DNA of 7,554 nt from Bacteroidales bacterium (GCA_017988355.1 JAGNRX010000050.1:1-7554), one strand, 5' to 3'; positions 1-7,518 are shown, counted from the stretch's first letter. Notes: a model not told the origin generated them from the letters alone. Made by a program: numbers and translations.

Positions 1-2
1 AT

Positions 3-2402
3 TATAGAGATAACTCTAACGGAGCTCTTAATATGGAGATAGATGTTGTTGGACCAATTACTCTTCCAAACACATCATCATACTATGCACATAATCAAAT
101 GGCATCTTTAGTTTCCTCAGCATTGGCAGGAGTTGATCCTACTATTGATTTTTCTCAATATTTGAATGGAGAATCAAAAGTTTCTAATATACACTTTGTT
201 TTTGCAGGAAGATCACAAGCAGCAACAGGAAATACAGATGAAATATGGCCTCATAAATCAACCATATCAAATAATATTATTAAAGACGGAGTTCGTTTTT
301 CATCCTACTCTTGTTCTTCAGAAAAGAAATCTTCAACTCAAATAGACGGAATTGGAGTTATGTGTCACGAAATGGGTCACTCCCTAGGACTAATGGACCT
401 TTATGATACCGATTATGGTGGAACTAACGGAACAGCTTTCACTCCAGGTTCATGGTGTTTGATGGATGGAGGAAGTTATAATAATAATAGCAATACACCT
501 CCTTTTTTAAATGCTTGGGAAAGAAAAATCTTAGGCTGGGGAAATCCAATCATTCTTTCTTCATCATCAACAGGCGTATTACCTGCAATAGCAGATACAC
601 TAAAGTCTTATAGAATTGATATTAACACCAATGAATACTTCCTATTAGAACACAGAATGCAAAAGAGCTGGGATGCTTTCGTACCAGGAAATGGTTTGAT
701 TATCTACCATGCTGATAAGCGTTTCTTAGAAAATACAAATTCTTTCTACTATAATGAGATAAATGCTGACTCTCTAAATAGAGGATTTTATATTGAGGTA
801 TCAACAGGTAATGTTTCTCAAAGCTCAAGCCCTTATGCTCCATTTGCGGGATTAAGTGGTCAGGCTTATTTTACAAACGAATCAAATCCTCAGTCTTTAA
901 CAAAAAATGGTAACTTAACAAATAAACCAATAACTCATATAGAGTATATTAATGACTCTACAATTAGCTTTAACTTCCTTTCAAATCTTCCACAAGTAAT
1001 AACTAAACCAGTTGATTATGCAACAATACGTGGAACCTCTGCAACCGTTAATGGAGCAATGGTTTATATGGGTAATGGTCAAGTTATAGAAAAAGGGATG
1101 TATTGGCATACTGATGCAGATAGTGTTAATTCATTATCTGGCAATAAGGTTCTTTCAAATTCATTAGACTCTTTAATAACTACCAATTTAACAAATCTTC
1201 CTGCAAGTTCATCAATTTACTATAAGGCTTTTGTCTCTAATATTGCTGGAGAGTCTATAGCAAATCAAACTTTGAGTTTCAATACAACAGATGGATTAGG
1301 AACTGTTATGACTTCAAATCCAAATTCAGTTGGCAATAACTCTGCTCAATTAAATGGTTCAATCCTAACTCTTGGAGATGGATATATGATTGAAAGAGGC
1401 TTTGTTTACACAACAGATGGAACAAATCTTCCCCTAATTTCAGATAATGTTGTTACCCTAAGTGACACAGCAATTGGAGCATACTCATATAATCTTCAAG
1501 GTCTAACAGAACAAACAACTTATTATTACAGAGCATACCTCTTAACCTCTATTGGCATAAAATATGGTTCAAGAAGATCCTTTACCACAACATTCCCAGA
1601 AATTTTAAGCAATGTTATTTCAGATAACCAATCATTTTGTGGGCAAGGAACTCCTCAACTAATCGTAGGTCAGGTGCCAAGTGGAGGATACGGAAACTTT
1701 ACATATCTATGGGAACAAAAGGTTAGAAATGAAGCTTGGGTTCTTGCAAGTCAAACTAATAATCAAATAAGCTACCAACCAGAAACCTTATCAGACAGCA
1801 CATCTTACCGTAGAATAGTAATTTCTAATTCCATCAAAGACACTTCAAATATTGTATTAATCAATATCAGAAACTCATGGGGAGGAACTCTTAGTTCTCC
1901 AAATGACACAATTAATCAAGAGGCTTCAACAGGTGCAATTCGTCTAACAAATCATGTTGGAACAATTAAGAACTGGGAAAGAAAGAAAGATGGTGGAGAG
2001 TGGGCAGTTATAGACCATACAACATCTCAGCTTTCTCAAGTATTAGACACAAGCGGATTATATACTTATAGAGTAAAGGTTCAAAAAGATTTATGTCCTG
2101 AAGTTTATTCTCAAGAAAGACAACTATTTGTTAAGTCATTACTAGGACTAACAGACATTGACTTCAAAATCGATATGAAGATTTACCCTAACCCAACAAG
2201 AGGAAATATTACAATAGTTTCATCATACATTAACCCTGTTCAGCTAAGAATAGTTAATAGCCTAGGTCAAATCCTTAGAATGGAAACAACATCAATCAGC
2301 AATAAGACATTGGATTTAAGTAATTTTGAAAGTGGAATATATCTAATAACAATTGCTTCAGAAGGGAAACAATCAACAAAGAGCATAATTATTAATAAAT
2401 AA
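3..2402 (+). CDS. Secreted M6-family metalloprotease with T9SS sorting domain (5' end missing)
   Basis: The frame is open to the left edge ([10 protein letters not shown] precedes the Met at 33) and this upstream part still reads as M6 sequence, so the true start and signal peptide lie outside the window. Numbering from the Met at 33, the zinc-protease motif [11 protein letters not shown] is at residues 112-122 (HExxHxxGxxD), with GSWCLMD at 139-145 as the probable Met-turn; this is the pattern of immune-inhibitor-A-like M6 peptidases. Two fibronectin-III-like modules follow (about 320-420 and 424-522, each with a SAxxNG motif about 101 residues apart). Next are two Ig-like modules of the type common in Bacteroidota (about 525-612 and 613-702, the first containing SYRRIVIS). 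A T9SS type-A C-terminal domain with IYPNPTRGN is at 717-725. The protein is inferred to be exported through the outer membrane and released or surface-anchored, hydrolysing proteins outside the cell. The substrate is unknown. The stop lies 11 bases before ridA, with no terminator between. Confidence 0.9.
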   Translation, partial: YRDNSNGALNMEIDVVGPITLPNTSSYYAHNQMASLVSSALAGVDPTIDFSQYLNGESKVSNIHFVFAGRSQAATGNTDEIWPHKSTISNNIIKDGVRFSSYSCSSEKKSSTQIDGIGVMCHEMGHSLGLMDLYDTDYGGTNGTAFTPGSWCLMDGGSYNNNSNTPPFLNAWERKILGWGNPIILSSSSTGVLPAIADTLKSYRIDINTNEYFLLEHRMQKSWDAFVPGNGLIIYHADKRFLENTNSFYYNEINADSLNRGFYIEVSTGNVSQSSSPYAPFAGLSGQAYFTNESNPQSLTKNGNLTNKPITHIEYINDSTISFNFLSNLPQVITKPVDYATIRGTSATVNGAMVYMGNGQVIEKGMYWHTDADSVNSLSGNKVLSNSLDSLITTNLTNLPASSSIYYKAFVSNIAGESIANQTLSFNTTDGLGTVMTSNPNSVGNNSAQLNGSILTLGDGYMIERGFVYTTDGTNLPLISDNVVTLSDTAIGAYSYNLQGLTEQTTYYYRAYLLTSIGIKYGSRRSFTTTFPEILSNVISDNQSFCGQGTPQLIVGQVPSGGYGNFTYLWEQKVRNEAWVLASQTNNQISYQPETLSDSTSYRRIVISNSIKDTSNIVLINIRNSWGGTLSSPNDTINQEASTGAIRLTNHVGTIKNWERKKDGGEWAVIDHTTSQLSQVLDTSGLYTYRVKVQKDLCPEVYSQERQLFVKSLLGLTDIDFKIDMKIYPNPTRGNITIVSSYINPVQLRIVNSLGQILRMETTSISNKTLDLSNFESGIYLITIASEGKQSTKSIIINK

Positions 2403-2413
2403 AAACATATAGT

Positions 2414-2797
2414 ATGAATCAAGTAATTAATACAGAGAAAGCTCCTAAAGCAATTGGACCTTACAGTCAAGCAATTAAAACAGGAAATGGATTTTTGTTT
2501 ATTTCTGGACAACTACCAATGAACCGTGAAACAGGCATAATGGCAGAAGGAATAGTTGCTCAAACAGAGCAAGTTCTTGAAAATATTAAAGCTATCCTTA
2601 ACGAGGCTGGTTATGACTTTAAGGATGTTGTGAAAAGCAATTGTCTGCTTGATTCAATGGATGATTTTTCAGCAATGAATGAAGTTTATGGCAAATACTA
2701 TACCGAAATTCTTCCAGCAAGAGCAGCTTTTGCAGTTGTAAAGCTTCCAATGGGAGTATTAATTGAAATAGAAACAATAGCATATAAAGCAGAATAG
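2414..2797 (+). CDS. ridA: RidA family 2-iminobutanoate/2-iminopropanoate deaminase
   Basis: The 127-residue length and whole-length pattern match the RidA/YjgF/UK114 family. Members of the canonical subgroup hydrolyse reactive enamines/imines, released by PLP enzymes such as threonine dehydratase, to 2-ketoacids and ammonia in the cytosol, as trimers. Visible signatures are GPYSQAI (15-21), FISGQLP (29-35), the substrate-carboxylate-binding arginine in PARAAF (R103) and IEIETIA near the C-terminus (E118, E120). The position equivalent to the cysteine of the E. coli PARSC motif is alanine here; I regard this as tolerated variation. No Shine-Dalgarno site is visible; the leader is A-rich, as usual in Bacteroidota. 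It starts 11 bases after the protease stop and probably shares that transcript, although no functional link between the two is evident. A strong terminator follows at 2821. The family call is very secure; substrate preference is inferred. Confidence 0.95.
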   Translation: MNQVINTEKAPKAIGPYSQAIKTGNGFLFISGQLPMNRETGIMAEGIVAQTEQVLENIKAILNEAGYDFKDVVKSNCLLDSMDDFSAMNEVYGKYYTEILPARAAFAVVKLPMGVLIEIETIAYKAE

Positions 2798-2820
2798 TAA
2801 TCTATTTTTCTAAAAAGCCT

Positions 2821-2864
2821 AAGAAGAAGTAATCAATATAATTTGGTTACTTCTTCTTTTTCTT
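2821..2864 (+). terminator. Intrinsic terminator after ridA
   Basis: The left arm 2821-2836 (AAGAAGAAGTAATCAA) pairs with 2843-2858 over 16 bp with one G-T wobble and a 6-base loop. It runs directly into a T-rich tail (TTTTTCTT). It would end the protease-ridA transcript. Confidence 0.85.
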
Positions 2865-2872
2865 AAACCAAA

Positions 2873-2992
2873 ATGAATCAAAGAAAGGATTTGCTGAATC
2901 AAAGAAAGGATTTGCTGAATCAAAGAAAGGATTTTTTAAATCAGCGTTTCATCCTTTTCTTTTTTTATTATGCAATAATGAGAACTTATTAG
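2873..2992 (+). CDS. Possible 39-residue microprotein with heptapeptide repeats
   Basis: An ATG-initiated frame of 39 codons ends at TAG 2990-2992. Its N-terminal half is a 7-residue repeat: MNQRKDL, LNQRKDL, LNQRKDF, then a diverged LNQRFIL. The C-terminal half is hydrophobic and aromatic (FILFFFYYAIM), followed by RTY. The fourth repeat keeps LNQR while three of its four codons differ synonymously from the other copies (TTA for CTG, CAG for CAA, CGT for AGA), which hints at coding constraint. Against it: no ribosome-binding site, no clear promoter, a position 8 bases after a terminator, and a hydrophobic end encoded by a T-rich tract that may exist for RNA-folding reasons. I do not recognise any family. 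If real, it would be a short charged, possibly helical segment joined to a membrane-seeking tail. Confidence 0.3.
   Translation: MNQRKDLLNQRKDLLNQRKDFLNQRFILFFFYYAIMRTY
2874..2934 (+). repeat. 21-bp tandem repeat, about 2.9 copies
   Basis: Copies lie at 2874-2894, 2895-2915 and 2916-2934 (truncated) and are identical at every base. The unit begins TGAATCAAAGAAAGGATT and ends TGC. A degenerate fourth copy (AAATCA) follows at about 2938. The exact identity points to recent slippage or duplication of the DNA. There are no spacers, so it is not CRISPR-like. Confidence 0.95.
2922..2968 (+). other. Imperfect hairpin with T-rich 3' side in the ridA-nadD gap
   Basis: AAAGAAAGGAT at 2922-2932 (last repeat copy) pairs with ATCCTTTTCTTT at 2951-2962 over 11 bp with one bulged T (2958) and an 18-base loop. 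A run of T continues to 2966. The two upstream repeat copies carry the same left arm and could pair with the same right arm. It could be a weak back-up terminator ahead of nadD, or a by-product of the purine and pyrimidine tracts. Confidence 0.4.
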
Positions 2993-2999
2993 AGTTTTG
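2992..2999 (+). promoter_or_regulatory. Candidate -7 element for nadD
   Basis: GAGTTTTG matches five of the six fixed bases of the Bacteroidetes TAnnTTTG element and ends 26 bases before the nadD ATG, similar to the spacing at the kinase promoter (30 bases). No clear TTG is seen at the -33 position. It fits a need for a new start after the ridA terminator, but the call is weak. Confidence 0.35.
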
Positions 3000-3025
3000 T
3001 ACGTATAAGTATTAGAAGTTTATTT

Positions 3026-3625
3026 ATGGAGAAAAACAAAGAAAGAGTAGGTCTTCTTTTCGGGAGTTTCAACCCTATACATATAGGACACCTTATAATT
3101 GCAAACTATATTGTTGAAAACACCAATATAAATAAGATTTGGTTTGTTGTCTCTCCACATAATCCACTTAAAAACTCAAAAGACCTTTTAGAAGAGAGCT
3201 TAAGATATAAACTAGTTAAGCTTGCAATCAAAAAAAATAAAAACTTTAAAGCATCAGACCTTGAGTTTGGAATGGAAAAGCCTTCCTACACCATTAAAAC
3301 TCTTAGATATTTAAAATCAAAGTATAAAACAAGAGAATTTGTTTTAATAATTGGAGAAGACAATCTTGATAGCTTTGAAAAATGGAAAGACTATAAAGAA
3401 ATATTAAGCTCATACGAGATAATGGTTTATCCAAGAGCAAACATAAGAACAGATAAATTTTCAGACAATAGAAACATATATAGAGTTAAAGCTCCACAAA
3501 TTGAAATTTCATCAACTCAAATAAGAGAAAATATAAGACAAAATAAATCGAATGCTTATCTGTTGCCAGAGGCAGTAAGGAAGGAAATAAATAATAATAA
3601 TTATTATTGTAACTCTCAAGACTAA
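3026..3625 (+). CDS. nadD: Nicotinate-nucleotide adenylyltransferase
   Basis: NadD transfers AMP from ATP to nicotinate mononucleotide, giving nicotinate adenine dinucleotide, the penultimate step of NAD synthesis. It is a cytosolic Rossmann-fold nucleotidyltransferase. The 199-residue length is normal for the family. Visible signatures are the ATP-binding GSFNPIHIGH (13-22), with both histidines of the HxGH motif; SPHNPLK (43-49); GEDNLDSFEKW (110-120), the GxDN...W stretch of NadD; and ISSTQIR (161-167), the second ATP-binding motif. The C-terminus is a low-complexity Asn/Tyr tail (about 189-196) encoded by AATAAT/TATTAT runs and is not expected to matter for catalysis. The ATG at 3026 places the first strand (VGLLFG) at the usual distance from the N-terminus. 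rpoD starts 49 bases downstream with no terminator between, so the two are probably co-transcribed. Confidence 0.95.
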   Translation: MEKNKERVGLLFGSFNPIHIGHLIIANYIVENTNINKIWFVVSPHNPLKNSKDLLEESLRYKLVKLAIKKNKNFKASDLEFGMEKPSYTIKTLRYLKSKYKTREFVLIIGEDNLDSFEKWKDYKEILSSYEIMVYPRANIRTDKFSDNRNIYRVKAPQIEISSTQIRENIRQNKSNAYLLPEAVRKEINNNNYYCNSQD

Positions 3626-3674
3626 GATTCGTATTATAAATTAGTTTACAAAGAAAATAATAAAACATATATAA

Positions 3675-4538
3675 ATGAGACAGTTAAAAATTACAAAGCA
3701 GCTTACAAATCGAGAAATTACATCTTTAGATAAATATCTACAAGAGATAGGTCGTCTTGAGATGATTTCGCCAGAGGAAGAGGTTTTGTTGGCACAAAAA
3801 ATCAAACAAGGAGATCAATTAGCATTAGAAAAACTAACAAAAGCCAATCTCCGTTTTGTTGTTTCTGTTTCCAAACAATACCAAAACCAAGGAATGAGTC
3901 TTCCTGACCTTATCAACGAAGGGAACTTAGGACTTATTAAGGCAGCACAGCGTTTTGACGAAACCAGAGGATTTAAGTTTATTTCCTATGCAGTTTGGTG
4001 GATTCGTCAATCAATTCTCCAAGCTCTTGCAGAACAAAGTAGGATTGTTCGTCTTCCTCTAAACAAAATTGGATCACTAAACAAAATCAACAAAGCTTAT
4101 GCAAAGCTAGAACAAGAATATGAAAGGACTCCAAACCCTGAAGAAGTAGCATTGGAACTAGATTTAACCGATCAAGAAGTTAGAGAAAGTCTTCGCCATA
4201 GTGGAAAGCACCTATCGATGGATGCACCACTTGCAAGCGATGAAGACAATACCATGTATGACTTTATGAGAAGTGAGGAAACAACAACTCCAGAGGCAGA
4301 CCTTTTATATGAAAGTTTAAGAATAGAAATCAATAGAGCAATTTCAACCCTTACTCCAAAAGAAGCAGATATTTTAAAAATGTTCTTTGGATTAGAGGGC
4401 TATCCTCCAATGACCTTAGATGAAATTGGAGAACAGTTTGACCTAACTCGTGAAAGAGTGCGTCAGATTAAGGAAAAAGCAATCAAAAGACTGCAAAAGC
4501 CTGCTCGTAAGGAAATGCTAAAGTCCTATCTTGGATAA
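3675..4538 (+). CDS. rpoD: Primary sigma factor (sigma-70 family, RpoD/SigA, Bacteroidetes type)
   Basis: This is the housekeeping sigma subunit that directs RNA polymerase to promoters. The 287 residues start MRQLKITK, as in primary sigma factors of Bacteroidota, which are short because region 1.1 and the non-conserved region are absent. Region 1.2 covers about 14-48 ([10 protein letters not shown]). Region 2 covers about 50-122, with [28 protein letters not shown] for core binding and [13 protein letters not shown] for -10 melting and recognition. Region 3 spans about 125-205. Region 4 spans about 220-287, with the helix-turn-helix [13 protein letters not shown] (257-269) for -35/-33 contact. 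All motifs are intact. Expression from upstream nadD is likely. A feeble promoter-like match (TAGTTTAC, 3642-3649) also lies in the 49-base gap. The gene ends 36 bases before a strong terminator. Confidence 0.97.
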   Translation: MRQLKITKQLTNREITSLDKYLQEIGRLEMISPEEEVLLAQKIKQGDQLALEKLTKANLRFVVSVSKQYQNQGMSLPDLINEGNLGLIKAAQRFDETRGFKFISYAVWWIRQSILQALAEQSRIVRLPLNKIGSLNKINKAYAKLEQEYERTPNPEEVALELDLTDQEVRESLRHSGKHLSMDAPLASDEDNTMYDFMRSEETTTPEADLLYESLRIEINRAISTLTPKEADILKMFFGLEGYPPMTLDEIGEQFDLTRERVRQIKEKAIKRLQKPARKEMLKSYLG

Positions 4539-4574
4539 TAGCGTTTCTTAGAAAGCAAATAACAAATGATAATC

Positions 4575-4610
4575 AAGTCGCCTTTAGAAATAGAGGCGAC
4601 TTTTTTGTTT
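4575..4610 (+). terminator. Intrinsic terminator after rpoD
   Basis: AAGTCGCCTTTA (4575-4586) pairs with 4591-4602 over 12 bp (one T-G wobble), closed by a GAAA tetraloop (4587-4590). It is followed by a run of six T (4601-4606) and GTTT. This is a textbook rho-independent terminator. Confidence 0.93.
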
Positions 4611-4658
4611 TCAAAACTAAAAAATTGGAAATAGTCTATGGAAATCAGAAATTAATTG

Positions 4659-4666
4659 TATTTTTG
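4659..4666 (+). promoter_or_regulatory. Bacteroidetes-type -7 promoter element for the PfkB kinase gene
   Basis: TATTTTTG matches TAnnTTTG at every fixed base, lies between the rpoD terminator and the kinase ATG, and would start transcription near 4672, leaving a leader of about 25 bases. No good TTG occurs at the expected -33 distance (the nearest, 4625-4627, is too far), so only half of the promoter is visible. Confidence 0.65.
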
Positions 4667-4696
4667 TCATATTAAAAACACAAAATCAAATATTAT

Positions 4697-5674
4697 ATGT
4701 CAAAAAAAGTACTTTGCTTAGGTAATGCCTTAGTAGATATAATCACTCAACTGGATTCAGATACCACACTTGAAAACCTAAGCCTTCCAAAGGCGAGCAT
4801 GCAATTAGTAGATCAAGAACTCCTAAAATCAATTCAAGAATCAACCTCTAACCTTCCCTCAACCCTTCAAACCGGAGGCTCAGCAGCCAACACTGCAAAT
4901 GGGATAGCAAATCTTGGAATAGATTCAGGCTATATTGGAATGGTAGGCGAAGATGAGCTTGGAGAGTTTTATGCAAAAGACATGTTAGATAACTCAATTG
5001 AACCAAAATTCTTTAAAAGCAAGACCACACAAACAGGAAGAGCAATTGCACTTATCTCACAAGATGGAGAAAGAACCTTTGCAACATATCTTGGAGCAGC
5101 AATTGAACTTAGTGCAGAGCTATTAAGAAAAGAATTATTTGAAGGTTACGATTACTTTCACATCGAGGGCTACCTAATAGTAAATAACGCATTAATTAAA
5201 AGAGCAATAGAACTAGCAAAACAAGAAGGCTTGAAAGTATCTATTGACTTTGCAAGTTATAATGTTGTTGAGGATAACCTTGAATTCTTAAAAGATATAC
5301 TAAGGAATGTAGATATAATATTTGCAAACGAAGAAGAAGCAAAGTCTTTCACACAACAAGAACCCCTATCAGCACTTATCACAATTTCAGAGTACTGCGA
5401 AATAGCAATTGTTAAGATAGGAGAGAAGGGCTCACTAATTAAATCAAAAGAGAAGGAATATATAATTTCTTCATCAAAGAGAGCAAAAGTTGATACCACA
5501 GGAGCAGGCGATATGTATGCAGCAGGATTTCTTGCAGGACTATGCCTTGGAAAAGACTTAGAGCATTGCGGAAAGATGGGTAGCATTTTAGCTGGCAACG
5601 TTGTCGAAGTTTACGGAGCAAAGATGGATCAAGAGCGTTGGAATAAAATAAAAGAAGAAATAAAGGCTCTATAA
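4697..5674 (+). CDS. PfkB/ribokinase-family kinase, adenosine-kinase-like
   Basis: Members of this family phosphorylate a sugar or nucleoside hydroxyl with ATP in the cytosol. The 325-residue length is typical. Visible signatures are the N-terminal strand VLCLGNALVDII (5-16); PKASMQLVD (31-39), a pattern of the adenosine-kinase-like branch; the PfkB substrate-side motif GGSAANTANGIANLG (60-74); GMVGEDELGEFY (81-92); NEEEA (211-215); and the second PfkB signature DTTGAGDMYAAGF (266-278), with D272 as the expected catalytic base and GAGD forming the anion hole. Adenosine is the best guess at substrate, from the overall look of the N-terminal half; another nucleoside or sugar cannot be excluded. 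The ATG is preceded by an A/T-rich leader without a Shine-Dalgarno site and by a good -7 element at 4659. No terminator is seen in the 41 bases before the next gene. Confidence 0.88.
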   Translation: MSKKVLCLGNALVDIITQLDSDTTLENLSLPKASMQLVDQELLKSIQESTSNLPSTLQTGGSAANTANGIANLGIDSGYIGMVGEDELGEFYAKDMLDNSIEPKFFKSKTTQTGRAIALISQDGERTFATYLGAAIELSAELLRKELFEGYDYFHIEGYLIVNNALIKRAIELAKQEGLKVSIDFASYNVVEDNLEFLKDILRNVDIIFANEEEAKSFTQQEPLSALITISEYCEIAIVKIGEKGSLIKSKEKEYIISSSKRAKVDTTGAGDMYAAGFLAGLCLGKDLEHCGKMGSILAGNVVEVYGAKMDQERWNKIKEEIKAL

Positions 5675-5715
5675 ATAATACTTTAATTGAGCTCTAAAAA
5701 ATATAATTAAAAAAT

Positions 5716-7491
5716 ATGAAACGATTATTACACATTTTAATCTTAGGTTTCCTTATCCTAAGCTCACAAACTTCATTTGCACAGTGGACAGGAAACGGAA
5801 CGATAGCTAATCCTTATCAAATCACCGACACAACAGGTCTAAGGCTATTATCAAATAGTGTTAGAACAGGAAGTCAGTTCAACAATGTTCATTTTATTCT
5901 TATAAATAACCTTGATTTAACAGGGTTCAATAACTTCACTCCAATTGGAGGATGGAACTCAACAGGTAGTTCGAGTTCGGGAACAAATCTATTTAATGGA
6001 ATATTTGATGGGAATGGGAAAGTCATAAGCAATCTAACTATCTTAAAAGACTCTACATCTTCCAACAATACCTATGTAGCATTATTTGGAAGAATAGGAG
6101 CCAGTGGACTTGTTAAAAACTTAGGACTGCATAATGCCAGAGTTAGAGGCTATACAAATGTTGCGGCACTATGCGGAAGACTACAAGATGGAACGATAGA
6201 AAATTGTTTTTCAACAGGACTTATTGGAGCTTATAGTTCAGTTGGTGGCTTAGTTGGTTACAGTGACGGAGGCATAGTTAGAAACTGCTATTCAACAGCT
6301 AATGTTTATGGAGTAATAGAAGTTGGTGGCTTTGCAGGAATATTAGATTATGCTGACACACAACACTGCTACTGTTCTGGAAATGTATCTGGAAACCTTA
6401 CAACTTGTGCCTTTGCAAATGCAACTTGGGGAGTTAATTTCTTTCAATACAGTATGGCAGAATCCGTCTTAAGAGGAAGTTCGGGTAATAATGCGGGCTT
6501 TACATTAACCTTCAATCAAATGACAGATGGCACCCTACTTAATAATCTTAACACTGGCTTAAATCCTCCTATGTTTAAATCTGACATTTCAATGATTAAT
6601 AATGGTTTTCCTATATTAATTTGGCAGTACACAGCTCATATTATGACAAAAGAAGTCAGTAATATTACAGAAACATCAGCTAAATTAAATGGATTAATCA
6701 TTGAAACAGGAGTTACATTTGATTCAATAGGGTTTTATTATAGAGAACCAGTTTTAGATTCACTAACAACAAATACATGGAGAACAATAATTGGTAATTA
6801 TACTGGAAATATGAATGTCTCAATAAACCTAACAGGACTTAACCCTAATACAAACTACGAATTTAAGGCTTATATGGCTAAGGATACTAACCTATATTTT
6901 GGAGATATTCTTAATTTTAAAACCCTTAACCTGCCAGTTGAAGTCTCAACAGATTCAGTTTCTTTTGTCTCAAACACATCCGCTAAACTATATGGCTATG
7001 CAAATGTAGGCACATATAACTTAGTTTCAAGAGGATTTGAGTACAAAAAAAGGAGTGACCAAGACTTTATTACCGTATTAAACATAGGAACATCTGACAG
7101 CTTAGAAGCAATAATAACAGACCTATCACTAAATACCTACTATACATTTAGAACCTTTATTGAATCAGAACAAGGAAAAGAATATGGAGAAAACATAACC
7201 TTTATAATGCTTGAAGCAGGTTTAGTTAGAGAATCTGAAAATCAAATCAATGTTTCCCTATATCCAAACCCAACAAATAATCAATCAAAACTTCAAATCT
7301 CAGGCATAAACACCCAAACAAGACTAACAATAATTGATATACAAGGCAGAATAATCAAAAAAGAACTAATCAAACCAACTAACAATTCAATTAATACCAT
7401 AATTGACTTAAGCAAAGAGCCAAAAGGCATATACTATATCAAACTAGAAAACCAAACAACAAGCAGAGTAGAGAAGATAATTAAGATGTAA
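5716..7491 (+). CDS. Secreted GLUG-repeat, fibronectin-III-like protein with T9SS sorting domain
   Basis: The 591-residue protein starts with a signal peptide (MKRLL, hydrophobic to about 17, probable cleavage SFA|QW after residue 22). A GLUG-type region follows at about 95-225. Its units begin near V121, V149, V177 and V203; the motifs include VGGLVGYSDGG and repeated NCYSTANV-like ends with cysteines at 164, 191 and 218. Such repeats are expected to form a beta-solenoid. Two fibronectin-III-like modules lie at about 308-404 and 408-499 (SAKLNG and SAKLYG; NTNYEFKAYM and NTYYTFRTFI). A T9SS type-A C-terminal domain with LYPNPTNNQ is at 515-523. It is therefore a complete T9SS cargo protein, inferred to be cell-surface or released, possibly adhesive. 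No catalytic motif is visible and the function is unknown. It may share the kinase transcript, since no terminator separates them. A terminator follows at 7519. Confidence 0.87.
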   Translation: MKRLLHILILGFLILSSQTSFAQWTGNGTIANPYQITDTTGLRLLSNSVRTGSQFNNVHFILINNLDLTGFNNFTPIGGWNSTGSSSSGTNLFNGIFDGNGKVISNLTILKDSTSSNNTYVALFGRIGASGLVKNLGLHNARVRGYTNVAALCGRLQDGTIENCFSTGLIGAYSSVGGLVGYSDGGIVRNCYSTANVYGVIEVGGFAGILDYADTQHCYCSGNVSGNLTTCAFANATWGVNFFQYSMAESVLRGSSGNNAGFTLTFNQMTDGTLLNNLNTGLNPPMFKSDISMINNGFPILIWQYTAHIMTKEVSNITETSAKLNGLIIETGVTFDSIGFYYREPVLDSLTTNTWRTIIGNYTGNMNVSINLTGLNPNTNYEFKAYMAKDTNLYFGDILNFKTLNLPVEVSTDSVSFVSNTSAKLYGYANVGTYNLVSRGFEYKKRSDQDFITVLNIGTSDSLEAIITDLSLNTYYTFRTFIESEQGKEYGENITFIMLEAGLVRESENQINVSLYPNPTNNQSKLQISGINTQTRLTIIDIQGRIIKKELIKPTNNSINTIIDLSKEPKGIYYIKLENQTTSRVEKIIKM

Positions 7492-7518
7492 TTCTTTGCT
7501 AATAATGAATATAGAGAT

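Noticed and set aside
2267..2512. 81-codon minus-strand frame spanning the protease-ridA junction
   Set aside because: It overlaps both the T9SS domain and the RidA N-terminus, which are certain. Its composition is that of an antisense shadow.
2470..2797. RidA without the cysteine of the PARSC motif read as a degenerate enzyme
   Set aside because: The key arginine and the other family motifs are intact, and alanine at this position is, to my knowledge, found in other RidA proteins, so loss of function is not supported.
2874..2934. Tandem repeat considered as a CRISPR array
   Set aside because: The copies are directly adjacent with no spacers, and no cas genes are in the window.
3642..3649. 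TAGTTTAC as an internal rpoD promoter
   Set aside because: Only four of six fixed bases match TAnnTTTG and no -33 TTG is seen. The distance to the ATG is plausible, but this is too weak for a feature entry.
3486..3668. 60-codon minus-strand frame at the end of nadD
   Set aside because: It is antisense to the conserved ISSTQIR motif and rich in Tyr/Leu/Phe from AT-rich sequence. No supporting signal.
5257..5598. 113-codon open frame on the minus strand inside the kinase gene
   Set aside because: It lies fully opposite a well-supported PfkB gene, and its translation is Ser/Phe/Ile-rich as expected of an antisense frame. No promoter or recognisable domain.
5679..5712. Possible promoter or hairpin (TACTTTAA; TTTAATT with AATTAAA) between the kinase and the GLUG protein gene
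   Set aside because: The promoter match is poor, and the 7-bp stem is all A-T with a long loop and no T tail in the right place, so it is expected by chance in such AT-rich DNA.
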